Shown here: positions 50,683-59,260 of the stretch, in pieces
Layout: each line of letters starts with the position of its first letter
Numbering within the stretch: the stretch's first letter is position 1
Source of the DNA: Paenibacillus swuensis
GTDB taxonomy: Bacteria > Bacillota > Bacilli > Paenibacillales > DY6
Reading direction: 5' to 3'
Length of the DNA: 64,000 nucleotides
NCBI RefSeq assembly: GCF_001644605.1
Contig: NZ_CP011388.1
Location: 1,845,001 to 1,909,000 of the forward strand
Made by a program: the position numbers and the translations under genes
The notes under the pieces: model-generated
Told to the model about the DNA's origin: nothing
Databases searched by the model: none
What the model saw: only the letters and a program-made list of their open reading frames with translations

Positions 50683-51899
50683 CAGCCGGCACCGCCCTTT
50701 CCTCTGGTCATCACGGACTTCCCATAATCGCTCTCCAAATAGGCTTTCATCGGATCCGCGGGCAAGCCTTGTTCCTCGCGAATCGCCTGCAATAAAGGCG
50801 TCACATCAAACTCATGCGCGCGCCGAACCGCGTCCTCCGCCCCCAGCACATCCCTTCGCTCCTGAGCCTCCGCCACTTCGGCATGGTTAACCAGCAGCGC
50901 TTTAGCGTACTGATTTTGCACGTTAAGAACAGACCGGATCATGGCGGGGATCTTCATCTCGATATTATGGGATTGATCAATCATATAAGCAATATTGTCG
51001 ACGGTACCGCGAACGGCTTCATCCGTATCTTGACCCGCGCATAAAATTTGGTAAAAAATCAAGAACAGCTCATACGGGTTCATCGAGCCTACAACCAGAT
51101 CATCATCAGCGTATTTGCGAGCATTAAAATGAAAGCCGCCTAAACGCTTCTCGTCGATCAGATAAGCTACTATGTGCTCAATATTCGCGCCCTGCAGATG
51201 ATGCCCGGTATCCACCAGCACCTCGGCTTGCGGTCCAAGCTTCAGCGCGAGATTATAGGCCATGCCCCAATCCGCCAAGTCTGTGTGGTAGAAAGCGGGC
51301 TCAAAGCATTTGTACTCAATCAGCATGCGCATCCGCGGCGTAAGCGCTTTATACATTTCGGCCAGACATTCATGCATCCAGGCTTTACGTTTACGGATAT
51401 CCCCTTGACCGGGATAATTCGTGCCGTCGGCGAACCATAAGCTTATATCCCGTGAACCGGTTTCTTTGGCGATATCCACACATTCAAGCAGATGCTCGGT
51501 TGCCTTACGGCGCACAGCCGCGTCTGTATTCGTCACACTGCCCAGCATATACTCCTCTTCCTGAAACAGGTTCGGATTAACGGCCCCGATCGTAAGTCCC
51601 AGACCCTCGGCATGACTGCGCAAAGCTCCGTAATCTTCCACATGATCCCATGGAATGTGAATGGCTACCGACGGGCATAAACCCGTCAGCTTGTGCACTT
51701 GTGCGGCGTCCTCGAATTTCTCAAACGCGTTGCGGGGCGCGCCTGCCTTCCTGAACACTTTAAAACGGGTGCCGGAATCCCCGTATCCCCAGGAGGGGGT
51801 CTCAATTCGCAATGAACTTAACTGCTTCTTTACTTGCTCCAAATCAATGCCTCTGGCTCGTTGTTGCTCTTCAAACAGTACGTAGGCGCGGTCCGTCAT
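50679..51899 (-). CDS. rhaI: L-rhamnose isomerase (RhaI type)
   Basis: Isomerises L-rhamnose to L-rhamnulose. This 406-residue protein is a xylose-isomerase-like barrel of the Pseudomonas stutzeri type, with metal-binding residues in LIEYKCFEPAFYHTD, VLVDTGHHLQGANIEH and GGFHFNARKYADDDL. These differ from the Escherichia coli RhaA type. Second gene of the operon; ATG behind GAGGGGAAGATGTCCC. Confidence 0.93.
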   Translation of the reverse strand: MTDRAYVLFEEQQRARGIDLEQVKKQLSSLRIETPSWGYGDSGTRFKVFRKAGAPRNAFEKFEDAAQVHKLTGLCPSVAIHIPWDHVEDYGALRSHAEGLGLTIGAVNPNLFQEEEYMLGSVTNTDAAVRRKATEHLLECVDIAKETGSRDISLWFADGTNYPGQGDIRKRKAWMHECLAEMYKALTPRMRMLIEYKCFEPAFYHTDLADWGMAYNLALKLGPQAEVLVDTGHHLQGANIEHIVAYLIDEKRLGGFHFNARKYADDDLVVGSMNPYELFLIFYQILCAGQDTDEAVRGTVDNIAYMIDQSHNIEMKIPAMIRSVLNVQNQYAKALLVNHAEVAEAQERRDVLGAEDAVRRAHEFDVTPLLQAIREEQGLPADPMKAYLESDYGKSVMTRGKGGAGW

Positions 51900-51939
51900 G
51901 GGACATCTTCCCCTCTGAATTGTAATGTTACAGTCTTGT

Positions 51940-54009
51940 TTATCTTGTAAAAGCCGCAGGTACGCCGCCGTCGATCGTCAGCATGCAGCCTGTGGTCTTG
52001 TCGGATTTCGAAGAAGCGAAGAAGGCAATGCCTTCGGCAATGTCACGCGGATAGATATTAACTAATAATGTAGTCCGTTTACGATAATATTCTTCCAGCT
52101 GATCCGGCTCAATGCCGTAAGCCGCGGCCCGTTCGTTACGCCAGCTTCCGTTCCAGATCGCCGAGCCTTGCAAGATCGCATCAGGCAAGATGGTATTGAC
52201 CCGAATCCCGAACTCCCCGCCTTCCGCCGCGATACAACGCGCCAGGTGAGCCTCCAATGCTTTGGCCGAACTGTAGGCTGTGGCATTCTTGCCGGCGTAG
52301 ACCGAATTTTTGGAGCCGATAAACACCATATTGCCGCCCAACCCTTGCTCCTTCATAAGCTTAAACGCCTCGCGCGCCACCAGGAAGTACCCGGTTCCGA
52401 GCACGCTCATATTCAAATTCCATTCCTTCAACGAAGTTTCATCGAACGGACTGGAAGTGGCCAAGCCGGCATTGTTGACGATAATATCTACACCGCCGTA
52501 GTTCAGCGCTGTTTCCGCATAAGCCGCGGCGACTTCTTCTTCCCTTGTCACATCCATCTTAACAGCGAGCGCACGGTTCTCGCCATACTTGCTGTTCATT
52601 TCATCGGCTACCTTCTGCGCGCCCTCCAAATTCAGATCCGCCAACACGACGTGCGCGCCTTCCGACACCAGGCGTCGGGCCGTTTCGCTGCCGATGCCGC
52701 CGGCGCCCCCGGTAATCAGCGCGATCTTGCGGCTGAATTCCGCTTCAGCCGGAGCCAGCGAGAGCTTATACAGCTCCAGCGGCCAATATTCCACATTGTA
52801 AGATTCGTTCTCGCTCAGCGATACGAATTGACCCAAGGCCGTCGCGCCCCGCATAACGGCAATAGCCCGGTGGTACAGGGCCCCGCTGATTTGCGACATG
52901 GCCCAGCTTTTGCCGGTATTAATCATACCGATGCCCGGAATGAGAATGACACGGGGAGCTGCTTCAAACATAACATCACCCTCATGCTTATTTCGTTCGA
53001 AATAGGCTCTGTATTGCGCTTTATAGGCTTCGATTCCTGATTTAAGTTTCTTCGTTAAACCCTCTAGATCCTCCGCATTCGGCGTCCAATCGATGAACAG
53101 TGGAACAACCTTCGTATGGACCAAGTGATCCGGGCAAGCCGCGCCGACTTGGGACAATGTGGCCGCATCCGCGCCGCCGACGAATTGCAGCACATCCGCG
53201 CCGTCATCATAACTGAGAATCATCTTCTTCGCATCGCTGACCGCGCCACGGATGACGGGCATAACCGCCGATGTCAATGCGCGTTGCACGTCCTTCGGCA
53301 AAGCCTCATGCTTAACTCCCCCGAACAGCTTCTCTTCTTGCACACGCGCTTCGATATAACGTTCCGCCTCGCTGATGATCTTGATCGTCTGCGCATAACA
53401 GGCTTCGGAAGTCTCCCCCCAAGTCACTAATCCGTGCTTCTCCATCAGTACGAGCTCCGCCTTCGGATTGGCCAGGACGCCTTCGGCGATCATCTTCGAT
53501 AACGTGAAGCCCGGCCGCACATAGGGCACCCAGACGAAACGCTCGCCGAAGATTTCCCGCGCTACGGAAGGACCGTTATCCGCGCAGCATAAGGCGATGA
53601 TCGCATCCGGATGCGTATGGTCCACGTGCTTGAACGGAAGAAACGCGTGTAACAGCGTTTCAATAGAAGCCCTTGGATGCTTGGCATCCACCATGCATTG
53701 GCTCAGATAAGCGACCATCTCTTCATCCGGCATTTCGTCGCGGTCGAACAACGGGCGGATGTCTTCCATCCGAAGCCCGGTGAAATTGCCGGCTTTCATG
53801 GATGCCAGATCAGAGCCGCTTCCTTTCACATACATCACTTCAATATCCCGGCCCCGAAAGTCTTTAACCGTTGTCTTCGCGGAAGTGTTGCCTCCGCCCC
53901 AATTACACACACGGCGATCACTGCCGATTCGGTTGGAGCGGTAAACCAATTCCTCAAGCCCCCCTTGCGCCTTCGATGCCTTATCAGACTCCCACAAACT
54001 TTGAACCAT
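51940..54009 (-). CDS. rhaEW: Bifunctional rhamnulose-1-phosphate aldolase / L-lactaldehyde dehydrogenase
   Basis: A 689-residue fusion. Residues 1-400 are a class II aldolase with zinc histidines in HVDHTHPDAI and a catalytic-type start (RVCNWGGGNTSAKTTVKDFR), cleaving L-rhamnulose 1-phosphate to dihydroxyacetone phosphate and L-lactaldehyde. Residues 430-689 are a short-chain dehydrogenase (ALITGGAGGIGSETARRL, IIVNNAGLA, catalytic YSSAK), which in this family oxidises lactaldehyde to L-lactate. First gene of the operon, start behind ACGGAGGTATAAAC. The lactate product fits the adjacent lutABC operon. Confidence 0.95.
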   Translation of the reverse strand: MVQSLWESDKASKAQGGLEELVYRSNRIGSDRRVCNWGGGNTSAKTTVKDFRGRDIEVMYVKGSGSDLASMKAGNFTGLRMEDIRPLFDRDEMPDEEMVAYLSQCMVDAKHPRASIETLLHAFLPFKHVDHTHPDAIIALCCADNGPSVAREIFGERFVWVPYVRPGFTLSKMIAEGVLANPKAELVLMEKHGLVTWGETSEACYAQTIKIISEAERYIEARVQEEKLFGGVKHEALPKDVQRALTSAVMPVIRGAVSDAKKMILSYDDGADVLQFVGGADAATLSQVGAACPDHLVHTKVVPLFIDWTPNAEDLEGLTKKLKSGIEAYKAQYRAYFERNKHEGDVMFEAAPRVILIPGIGMINTGKSWAMSQISGALYHRAIAVMRGATALGQFVSLSENESYNVEYWPLELYKLSLAPAEAEFSRKIALITGGAGGIGSETARRLVSEGAHVVLADLNLEGAQKVADEMNSKYGENRALAVKMDVTREEEVAAAYAETALNYGGVDIIVNNAGLATSSPFDETSLKEWNLNMSVLGTGYFLVAREAFKLMKEQGLGGNMVFIGSKNSVYAGKNATAYSSAKALEAHLARCIAAEGGEFGIRVNTILPDAILQGSAIWNGSWRNERAAAYGIEPDQLEEYYRKRTTLLVNIYPRDIAEGIAFFASSKSDKTTGCMLTIDGGVPAAFTR

Positions 54010-54025
54010 GTTTATACCTCCGTTT

Positions 54026-54069
54026 ATGTTTGTTTATTTTTGTTTATAAGGAGTTTACCATGTTTGTTT
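54026..54069. promoter_or_regulatory. Direct repeats upstream of the rhamnose operon
   Basis: Three 10-bp repeats, ATGTTTGTTT (54026-54035), ATTTTTGTTT (54036-54045) and ATGTTTGTTT (54060-54069), lie just upstream of the rhaEW ribosome binding site. DeoR-family repressors commonly bind A/T-rich direct repeats, so these are candidates for the regulator encoded in the operon. Confidence 0.5.
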
Positions 54070-54095
54070 CATTTTGAATATAGAAAAAACAAAAA

Positions 54096-54131
54096 AAACC
54101 GGAAGTGCACGGTTACGTGCACTTCCGGTTT
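54096..54131. terminator. Terminator after the ABC transporter genes
   Basis: Perfect 15-bp stem AAACCGGAAGTGCAC / GTGCACTTCCGGTTT around a 6-nt loop, followed on the minus strand by T-rich sequence. It isolates the importer operon from the rhamnose operon. Confidence 0.93.
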
Positions 54132-54136
54132 AAACC

Positions 54137-54961
54137 TTATTTCACCGAGCCCATCATTCCGGCGACAAAATGCTTCTGCATCGCGAAGAATAACAGCGCT
54201 GTCGGTAAAGTTGCGATGACAATGGCTGTCATAATGACCCCGAAATCCGGCGAGTAACTGGAGCCCAGATTGGAAATCAACAGCGGAATCGTCCGTTGCC
54301 CGGGCGACTGAAGCACCACCAGCGGCCACAGGAAGTTGTTCCAGCTGGACATGAACGTGATAATCGCGGCAGCGGCATAGGTGGTTTTCATCGTGGGCAC
54401 ATAAATACGGAAGAAGACCCCAAGCTCGTTCAAGCCGTCCATGCGTCCCGCTTCCAGCATATCCTTCGGAAACATCTTCGTGCTCTGACGGAAGAAGAAT
54501 ATCAAGAACGCCGTAGTCACCGTCGGCAGAATCACCGAGGCCGCGGTATCAATCCCGATAAACGGAAGCGCACCCGAGATGCTGCCGAACATACGGTACA
54601 GCGGCACCATCAGCGCGGCGAACGGAATCATCATAGACAAGAGCAGAATGTTGAAGATGCGATCCTTGGTTTTGCTTCTGAAAATTTCAAATCCGTATCC
54701 CGCTAAGGACGCGATCAGCAACGCCAGCAACGTGGTTGTAACGGATATTTTCGCCGAGTTCATCAAGGCCGGGACCAAGTCGACCGAATCCAGAAGTTTG
54801 TTGAAGTTTTGACCCAGATGGCTGCCTGGGAGCAATCGTCCTTTCGTCACATCTACAGACTTATTCGTGGCGCTTATAATCATCCACAGAAAAGGGAAAA
54901 TCGATACGATCGCGACAACGGTTAAGAAAAGATAAGTTAAACCGCGTTTCAGGTTACCCAT
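54137..54961 (-). CDS. Carbohydrate ABC transporter permease (MalG type)
   Basis: A 274-residue inner-membrane subunit, six hydrophobic segments, with the EAA loop EAGRMDGLNELGVFFRIYVP that docks the ATPase. The pair with the preceding permease and the binding protein resembles YesPQ/LplBC-type importers, which use a shared ATPase encoded elsewhere; none is in this operon. The ATG at 54961 follows AGGTGA; a GTG at 54970 lies within that site. Confidence 0.9.
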   Translation of the reverse strand: MGNLKRGLTYLFLTVVAIVSIFPFLWMIISATNKSVDVTKGRLLPGSHLGQNFNKLLDSVDLVPALMNSAKISVTTTLLALLIASLAGYGFEIFRSKTKDRIFNILLLSMMIPFAALMVPLYRMFGSISGALPFIGIDTAASVILPTVTTAFLIFFFRQSTKMFPKDMLEAGRMDGLNELGVFFRIYVPTMKTTYAAAAIITFMSSWNNFLWPLVVLQSPGQRTIPLLISNLGSSYSPDFGVIMTAIVIATLPTALLFFAMQKHFVAGMMGSVK

Positions 54962-55862
54962 TTCGATCACCTGCCACTTTAAACTGAATGATGGAAAAGA
55001 TTACAATCAGGATTACGATCGCGTAAGACACGGTGGCCGCATATCCGAAATCCGGGGTGTATTTAAACGATAGGTTGTAGATGTACTGGGACAGCGACAT
55101 GGTCGCATTACCCGGCCCGCCCTTCGTAATATTTACAACTTCATCAAATAATTGCAACGTACCGATGGTTGAAGTAATGGAGGTAAACAGAATGATCGGA
55201 CGCAGCATCGGCACAGTGATCCTGAAAAATTGCTGAAATGCGCTTGCGCCGTCAATCTTGGCTGCCTCATAGATCGAGTTATCTATATTTTGCAAAGCGG
55301 ACAGGTAGAAAATCATGTTATAACCGGTCCAACGCCAAGTGATAGCGATAATGATCGTCATTTTGGCCCAGAACGGGTCGGTCAGCCATTGAATCGGTTC
55401 ACCGATCAGCGCAACCTTCATTAGCATCGTGTTAATCAGTCCGTTATTGCTGAACAAATATTTAAAGATGACGGAATAGGCGACAAGTGATGTCACACAC
55501 GGCAGGAAGATGGCGGTACGGAAGAAGCCTTTGAACTTCAGCTTCGGATCATTCAACAGCACAGAGATGAACAATGCGAGAATAATCATAACCGGAACCT
55601 GAACGATCAGATAAATAAACGTATTGGTCACTGTGGCAATGAACGTTGGATCTGTAAACAGACGCTTGTAGTTATCCAGTCCGACAAATGTCAGGTTGGT
55701 GCCCGCTCCGGATTGGAATGACATTAACAATGCCTGGAGCATCGGGTAAAAATAAAATGCGAATATCATAAACACTGCAAGCGCGATAAAGCTCCACCCT
55801 ACCACATGCGTTTTCGTAAGCAAGTTCTTTCTGGATTGGGATTGGGTTTGTACGGCTCTCAA
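54954..55862 (-). CDS. Carbohydrate ABC transporter permease (MalF type)
   Basis: A roughly 302-residue permease with six hydrophobic segments and the EAA-loop segment EAAKIDGASAFQQFFRITVP, the usual MalF-type form. The most plausible start is TTG at 55862, eight bases after AAGGAG; a GTG at 55871 falls inside that ribosome binding site. Overlaps the next permease by 8 bp. Confidence 0.88.
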   Translation of the reverse strand: MRAVQTQSQSRKNLLTKTHVVGWSFIALAVFMIFAFYFYPMLQALLMSFQSGAGTNLTFVGLDNYKRLFTDPTFIATVTNTFIYLIVQVPVMIILALFISVLLNDPKLKFKGFFRTAIFLPCVTSLVAYSVIFKYLFSNNGLINTMLMKVALIGEPIQWLTDPFWAKMTIIIAITWRWTGYNMIFYLSALQNIDNSIYEAAKIDGASAFQQFFRITVPMLRPIILFTSITSTIGTLQLFDEVVNITKGGPGNATMSLSQYIYNLSFKYTPDFGYAATVSYAIVILIVIFSIIQFKVAGDRNG

Positions 55863-55898
55863 ATCATTCACTCCTTCCGAAGTTTTCTTAAAAGAAAT

Positions 55899-55975
55899 GA
55901 GCCTTGGCGGCTCTGCCCGGTTTTCCCGCCAACTCCGCTACCGGGAATCGGAGGAGCCGGCGAGTTCCAAGGCTC
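55899..55975 (-). other. Stem-loop between binding-protein and permease genes
   Basis: GAGCCTTGG (55899-55907) and CCAAGGCTC (55967-55975) form a 9-bp closing stem around an internal CCCGG/CCGGG hairpin, followed on the minus strand by TTTCTTTT. Such a partial terminator or mRNA-stabilising stem is common after binding-protein genes and allows the binding protein to be made in excess over the permeases. Confidence 0.75.
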
Positions 55976-56007
55976 TGTTCTGTGCTATAGCGTGCTGTCC
56001 TGCTGTG

Positions 56008-57297
56008 TTACTTCAGCTGCGCTTCCGCTTGCTTCTGCGCATCCTGCAGTACTTTCGTAATTTCTTTGCCGTTCAGGAAATCTTGCATGGCTACAATAAT
56101 TACATCCTCAATGGCATACGTATGCAAACCATAATTGATTTGAGGAATTTGCTCGGACCACTTGGCGAAATCGCCGATAATGTTCTGTCCGCCGAAGAAT
56201 TCGTCTTTCACTTGGTAAGCTTCGCCGCCGGCAGCAGGTTTGTAAGTACCCATAGCGCCGATTTCAGTAATAAACTTCTGGTACAACTCTTTGTTGGATC
56301 CGAACGTCTTCGCCAGGAAATCAGCCGCTTGCTCTTTACCCGGAACGTTCAGCACATACCATGAGCTGCCGCCCAGGTTGGAAGCGTGAACAGAGTTCGC
56401 TACGCCCGGAAGTGTCGGTTGAGGAACAACCGCCCATTTGCCGGATTGGGACGCTTCCGCTTTCACGGACGGTGTGATCCAGTTCCCTGTCGGTACCGTG
56501 GCGACTTCACCGCTGTTGAACGCCGCGAGGAATTGGCTCCAGTCGGAGTTTGGCGCAACGATATCCGCGTCAATCATCGCTTTGTAGGATTCAAATGCCA
56601 CTTTCAATGCTTCATTCTCTGCAACATCCGGCGTCACACCGTCATCTTTCGTGTACCATGCGCCGCTGGATTGAATCATCATTCGGATAAATCCAAGATC
56701 ATTCGGATCCAGTGTAATCATTTTCTTGCCTGTTTTCTCTTTCACTTTCTTGCCGATTTCAATGTATTGGTTCCAGTCGATATCTTGCAAATCTTCAGTC
56801 GTGTAACCCGCGTCTTTCAGGTAATCCGTTCTGACATACATACCCGATACGCCAGTGTCAAAAGGGAGACCATAATTTTTGCCGTCCAGAGAGGTCGGTG
56901 CGATTTTGTACTCCGCGAAATCTTCCGTTTTATATTTGCCTGTCATCTCGTAGAAGGAATCCGGGTAAGCTTGCAGGAAGCTTTGCGCCCGGTAGTCCTC
57001 AATCAGCACAATGTTCGGCAAACCTTTCGTAGTACCGGAGCTCAGGCCGGTGTTCAGCTTCTGGATAATATCCGCTTGCGCGTTTTCAATCACATTTACT
57101 TTTAAATCCGCGTTTTCTTTAGCGTAAGTTTCTTTGGCAAGTTCCAGAGCTTTGATGTTGAAGTTAGGATCCCAAGCCCATACAGAAATTTCTTTCGCTT
57201 CTTTGCCCTCTCCGGCATTGTTTCCGTTGCCCGCATTGGATCCGCAGGCGCTTAGGAACATGACACTGACAAGTAAAGCCGCCACCATTTTTCTCAT
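56008..57297 (-). CDS. Extracellular sugar-binding lipoprotein (SBP_bac_1)
   Basis: A 429-residue solute-binding protein. Signal peptide with lipobox LSAC, followed by a Gly/Asn linker and the SBP fold (ISVWAWDPNFNIKALELAKE, WSQFLAAFNSGEVATVPTGN, HASNLGGSSWYVLNVPGKEQ). It captures a sugar or oligosaccharide for the two permeases downstream. The substrate cannot be read; neighbours (YesMN-like regulators, rhamnose catabolism) suggest a pectin-derived sugar. Strong ribosome binding site GGAGGGG. Confidence 0.92.
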   Translation of the reverse strand: MRKMVAALLVSVMFLSACGSNAGNGNNAGEGKEAKEISVWAWDPNFNIKALELAKETYAKENADLKVNVIENAQADIIQKLNTGLSSGTTKGLPNIVLIEDYRAQSFLQAYPDSFYEMTGKYKTEDFAEYKIAPTSLDGKNYGLPFDTGVSGMYVRTDYLKDAGYTTEDLQDIDWNQYIEIGKKVKEKTGKKMITLDPNDLGFIRMMIQSSGAWYTKDDGVTPDVAENEALKVAFESYKAMIDADIVAPNSDWSQFLAAFNSGEVATVPTGNWITPSVKAEASQSGKWAVVPQPTLPGVANSVHASNLGGSSWYVLNVPGKEQAADFLAKTFGSNKELYQKFITEIGAMGTYKPAAGGEAYQVKDEFFGGQNIIGDFAKWSEQIPQINYGLHTYAIEDVIIVAMQDFLNGKEITKVLQDAQKQAEAQLK

Positions 57298-57327
57298 AGA
57301 GTACCCCTCCGTCTGTATATACTTTTT

Positions 57328-57369
57328 TGTAAGCGCTATCTTTATTACTTCATTATGATAGCACTTACA
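57328..57369. promoter_or_regulatory. Paired cre-like sites upstream of the sugar ABC operon
   Basis: TGTAAGCGCTATCT (57328-57341) matches the CcpA site TGWAANCGNTNWCA at all but its last base. The inverted TGTAAGTGCTATCA (57356-57369, minus strand) matches all but one. The two form an almost perfect 12-bp inverted repeat 31 bp upstream of the binding-protein start. Carbon catabolite repression is the likely function. Confidence 0.65.
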
Positions 57370-57474
57370 AAGAGATGTTCGTTAGGAATATATTCGTCAT
57401 GATTTGTTCAAATATCAGGGATTGTATGCGCTTACTTTAATGAAATTTGTAATATATTTAGAATTATAATGATT

Positions 57475-59241
57475 TCAAGATTTCAGAATATAAGGCAGTC
57501 TGATTCTTACTTTCGTACCTTCGTTTAACTTGCTTGTGATCGTCACGCCGTAAGTATCTCCGTACATTAACAGAATACGTTCATGCACATTTCTCACACC
57601 GATGCCTTCAAACAGCTTGCGCTTGCTCTTGAATTCCGGTAATTGATCATCCGCGGAAATTCGCATCCCGTCGCCGTTATCCACAACCTCACAAATGAGC
57701 GCATCCCCTTCATGCCACACCAAAACATTGATGGACCCTTCGGCCTTGCGGTTGAAGCCATGAAAGAAGGCGTTTTCCATGAACGGTTGAATAATCAGCT
57801 TGGGAATCACAACCTCCATACTGTCAGGAGAGATGAAGTAATTCACCTTGATCCGGTCCCCGTAACGCTTGTGGTTAATGAATACGTAATTCTTCAGATT
57901 CTCCAGTTCCTGTTCAATCGTAATCGTTTCACTCACATTACCAATCGCGTTCTGCAGCAGGGAAATAAGCGCATGAATGGTCGCGACCGCCTCTTCCTTG
58001 CCGCCTTGCTGCACCATAAATTTAATGGACGCCAACGTATTATAGAGGAAATGTGGATTTATCTGCTGTTGTAACGCCGCAAGCTCCGCATTACGAACTT
58101 TTTTCTCGGATTGCACCAGGTTTTCCACATATTCATGAAGCTCGTCCAGCATGGAGTTAAAGGCGATGCCGATTTGCCTCGTTTCGTAAGTGCCCGAAAC
58201 CGCCACATAATGGTCAAAATCATACTTTGAAACATTTCCGATTTGTTTTACCAGTCTGGACAGCGATTTGGTCAATCTCCGCGACACCAGGAATACAATA
58301 ATCAGCGCAACCGAGACGACCGCGATAATAATCATAACGATCGCTTGTTTATCAATATACCGGCCGATTGCGGTTTCTTTATCAATTCGGTTCACGAGAT
58401 ACATATCCAGTGAAGGCAGATATTCCGCCAGGACGATGTAATGCTTTCCGTTTTCGGTGGAATTCACATAAGAGAGACCTTCTTTTTCAATATTACGGGC
58501 ATGCTCCAACAACCCCATCGCAGGGTTACCAATCATTTCTGACCGGTTGGAGGATACGACCCTCCCGCTCTTGTTCATAATGACGACATCATTGCCCGTA
58601 CTTGTATAGCTTGAGTAAAACCTCTTAAATTGATTCTCTTTAATGGCAAAATACATCGCCCCGTAGATCGTCCCCGCACTACGCTCCATGAAAGCTTTAG
58701 AGATGATAATGGTAGGCTCGCCGCCTCCGCCAAACGGTGGAATATCATATTGATAGAGCAACCGGCGGGGATCCTCCAGGGTTTTCTTCGTAATGGTATG
58801 CCTGCGAAGTTCATCATCGGATACCGGCCAATAGCTTCGGTCCGTTGAAAAGCTGACGCCGTTCGCTCCTGTAATTGTAATTCCCATTTCATAGACATCC
58901 AGATTGGATTTCACGCGTTTCATCTGCTGATTAATATTATAATAAGCGCGCATTAACTCCGGATCCTTATAATCTTCCGTGAGAAATCGTTTAATCGCCC
59001 CGCTCTGCAATACATTATTAGACGCGATCACGACGGAATAATGAAAGGACTCGAAGCTTTCACGAATTTGATTCATCACTTTAGCGTTGGTAATGGAGAA
59101 TGTTTCGGCAAACAATTTCTCCGACATCCGAATGGTGGTCCACGTAATGATAACGGACACGGCAATCATGCTGACTACGGTAATGATGAACATTTTTACA
59201 AATAACCCGTTATGTTTAAATCGTTCCCGCCACAATTTCAT
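57475..59241 (-). CDS. Sensor histidine kinase (YesM family)
   Basis: A 588-residue membrane kinase. One N-terminal transmembrane helix (MFIITVVSMIAVSVIITWTT), an extracellular Cache-like sensor of about 250 residues, a second helix (IVMIIIAVVSVALIIVFLVS), a HAMP domain, then the His_kinase domain with the phosphoacceptor in LQQQINPHFLYNTLASIKFM and an ATPase domain (DNGDGMRI, GIGVRNVHERI). It signals to the adjacent AraC-type response regulator and likely controls the neighbouring importer. Confidence 0.93.
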   Translation of the reverse strand: MKLWRERFKHNGLFVKMFIITVVSMIAVSVIITWTTIRMSEKLFAETFSITNAKVMNQIRESFESFHYSVVIASNNVLQSGAIKRFLTEDYKDPELMRAYYNINQQMKRVKSNLDVYEMGITITGANGVSFSTDRSYWPVSDDELRRHTITKKTLEDPRRLLYQYDIPPFGGGGEPTIIISKAFMERSAGTIYGAMYFAIKENQFKRFYSSYTSTGNDVVIMNKSGRVVSSNRSEMIGNPAMGLLEHARNIEKEGLSYVNSTENGKHYIVLAEYLPSLDMYLVNRIDKETAIGRYIDKQAIVMIIIAVVSVALIIVFLVSRRLTKSLSRLVKQIGNVSKYDFDHYVAVSGTYETRQIGIAFNSMLDELHEYVENLVQSEKKVRNAELAALQQQINPHFLYNTLASIKFMVQQGGKEEAVATIHALISLLQNAIGNVSETITIEQELENLKNYVFINHKRYGDRIKVNYFISPDSMEVVIPKLIIQPFMENAFFHGFNRKAEGSINVLVWHEGDALICEVVDNGDGMRISADDQLPEFKSKRKLFEGIGVRNVHERILLMYGDTYGVTITSKLNEGTKVRIRLPYILKS

Positions 59242-59260
59242 AGGTTATCCATCTCTTCTC

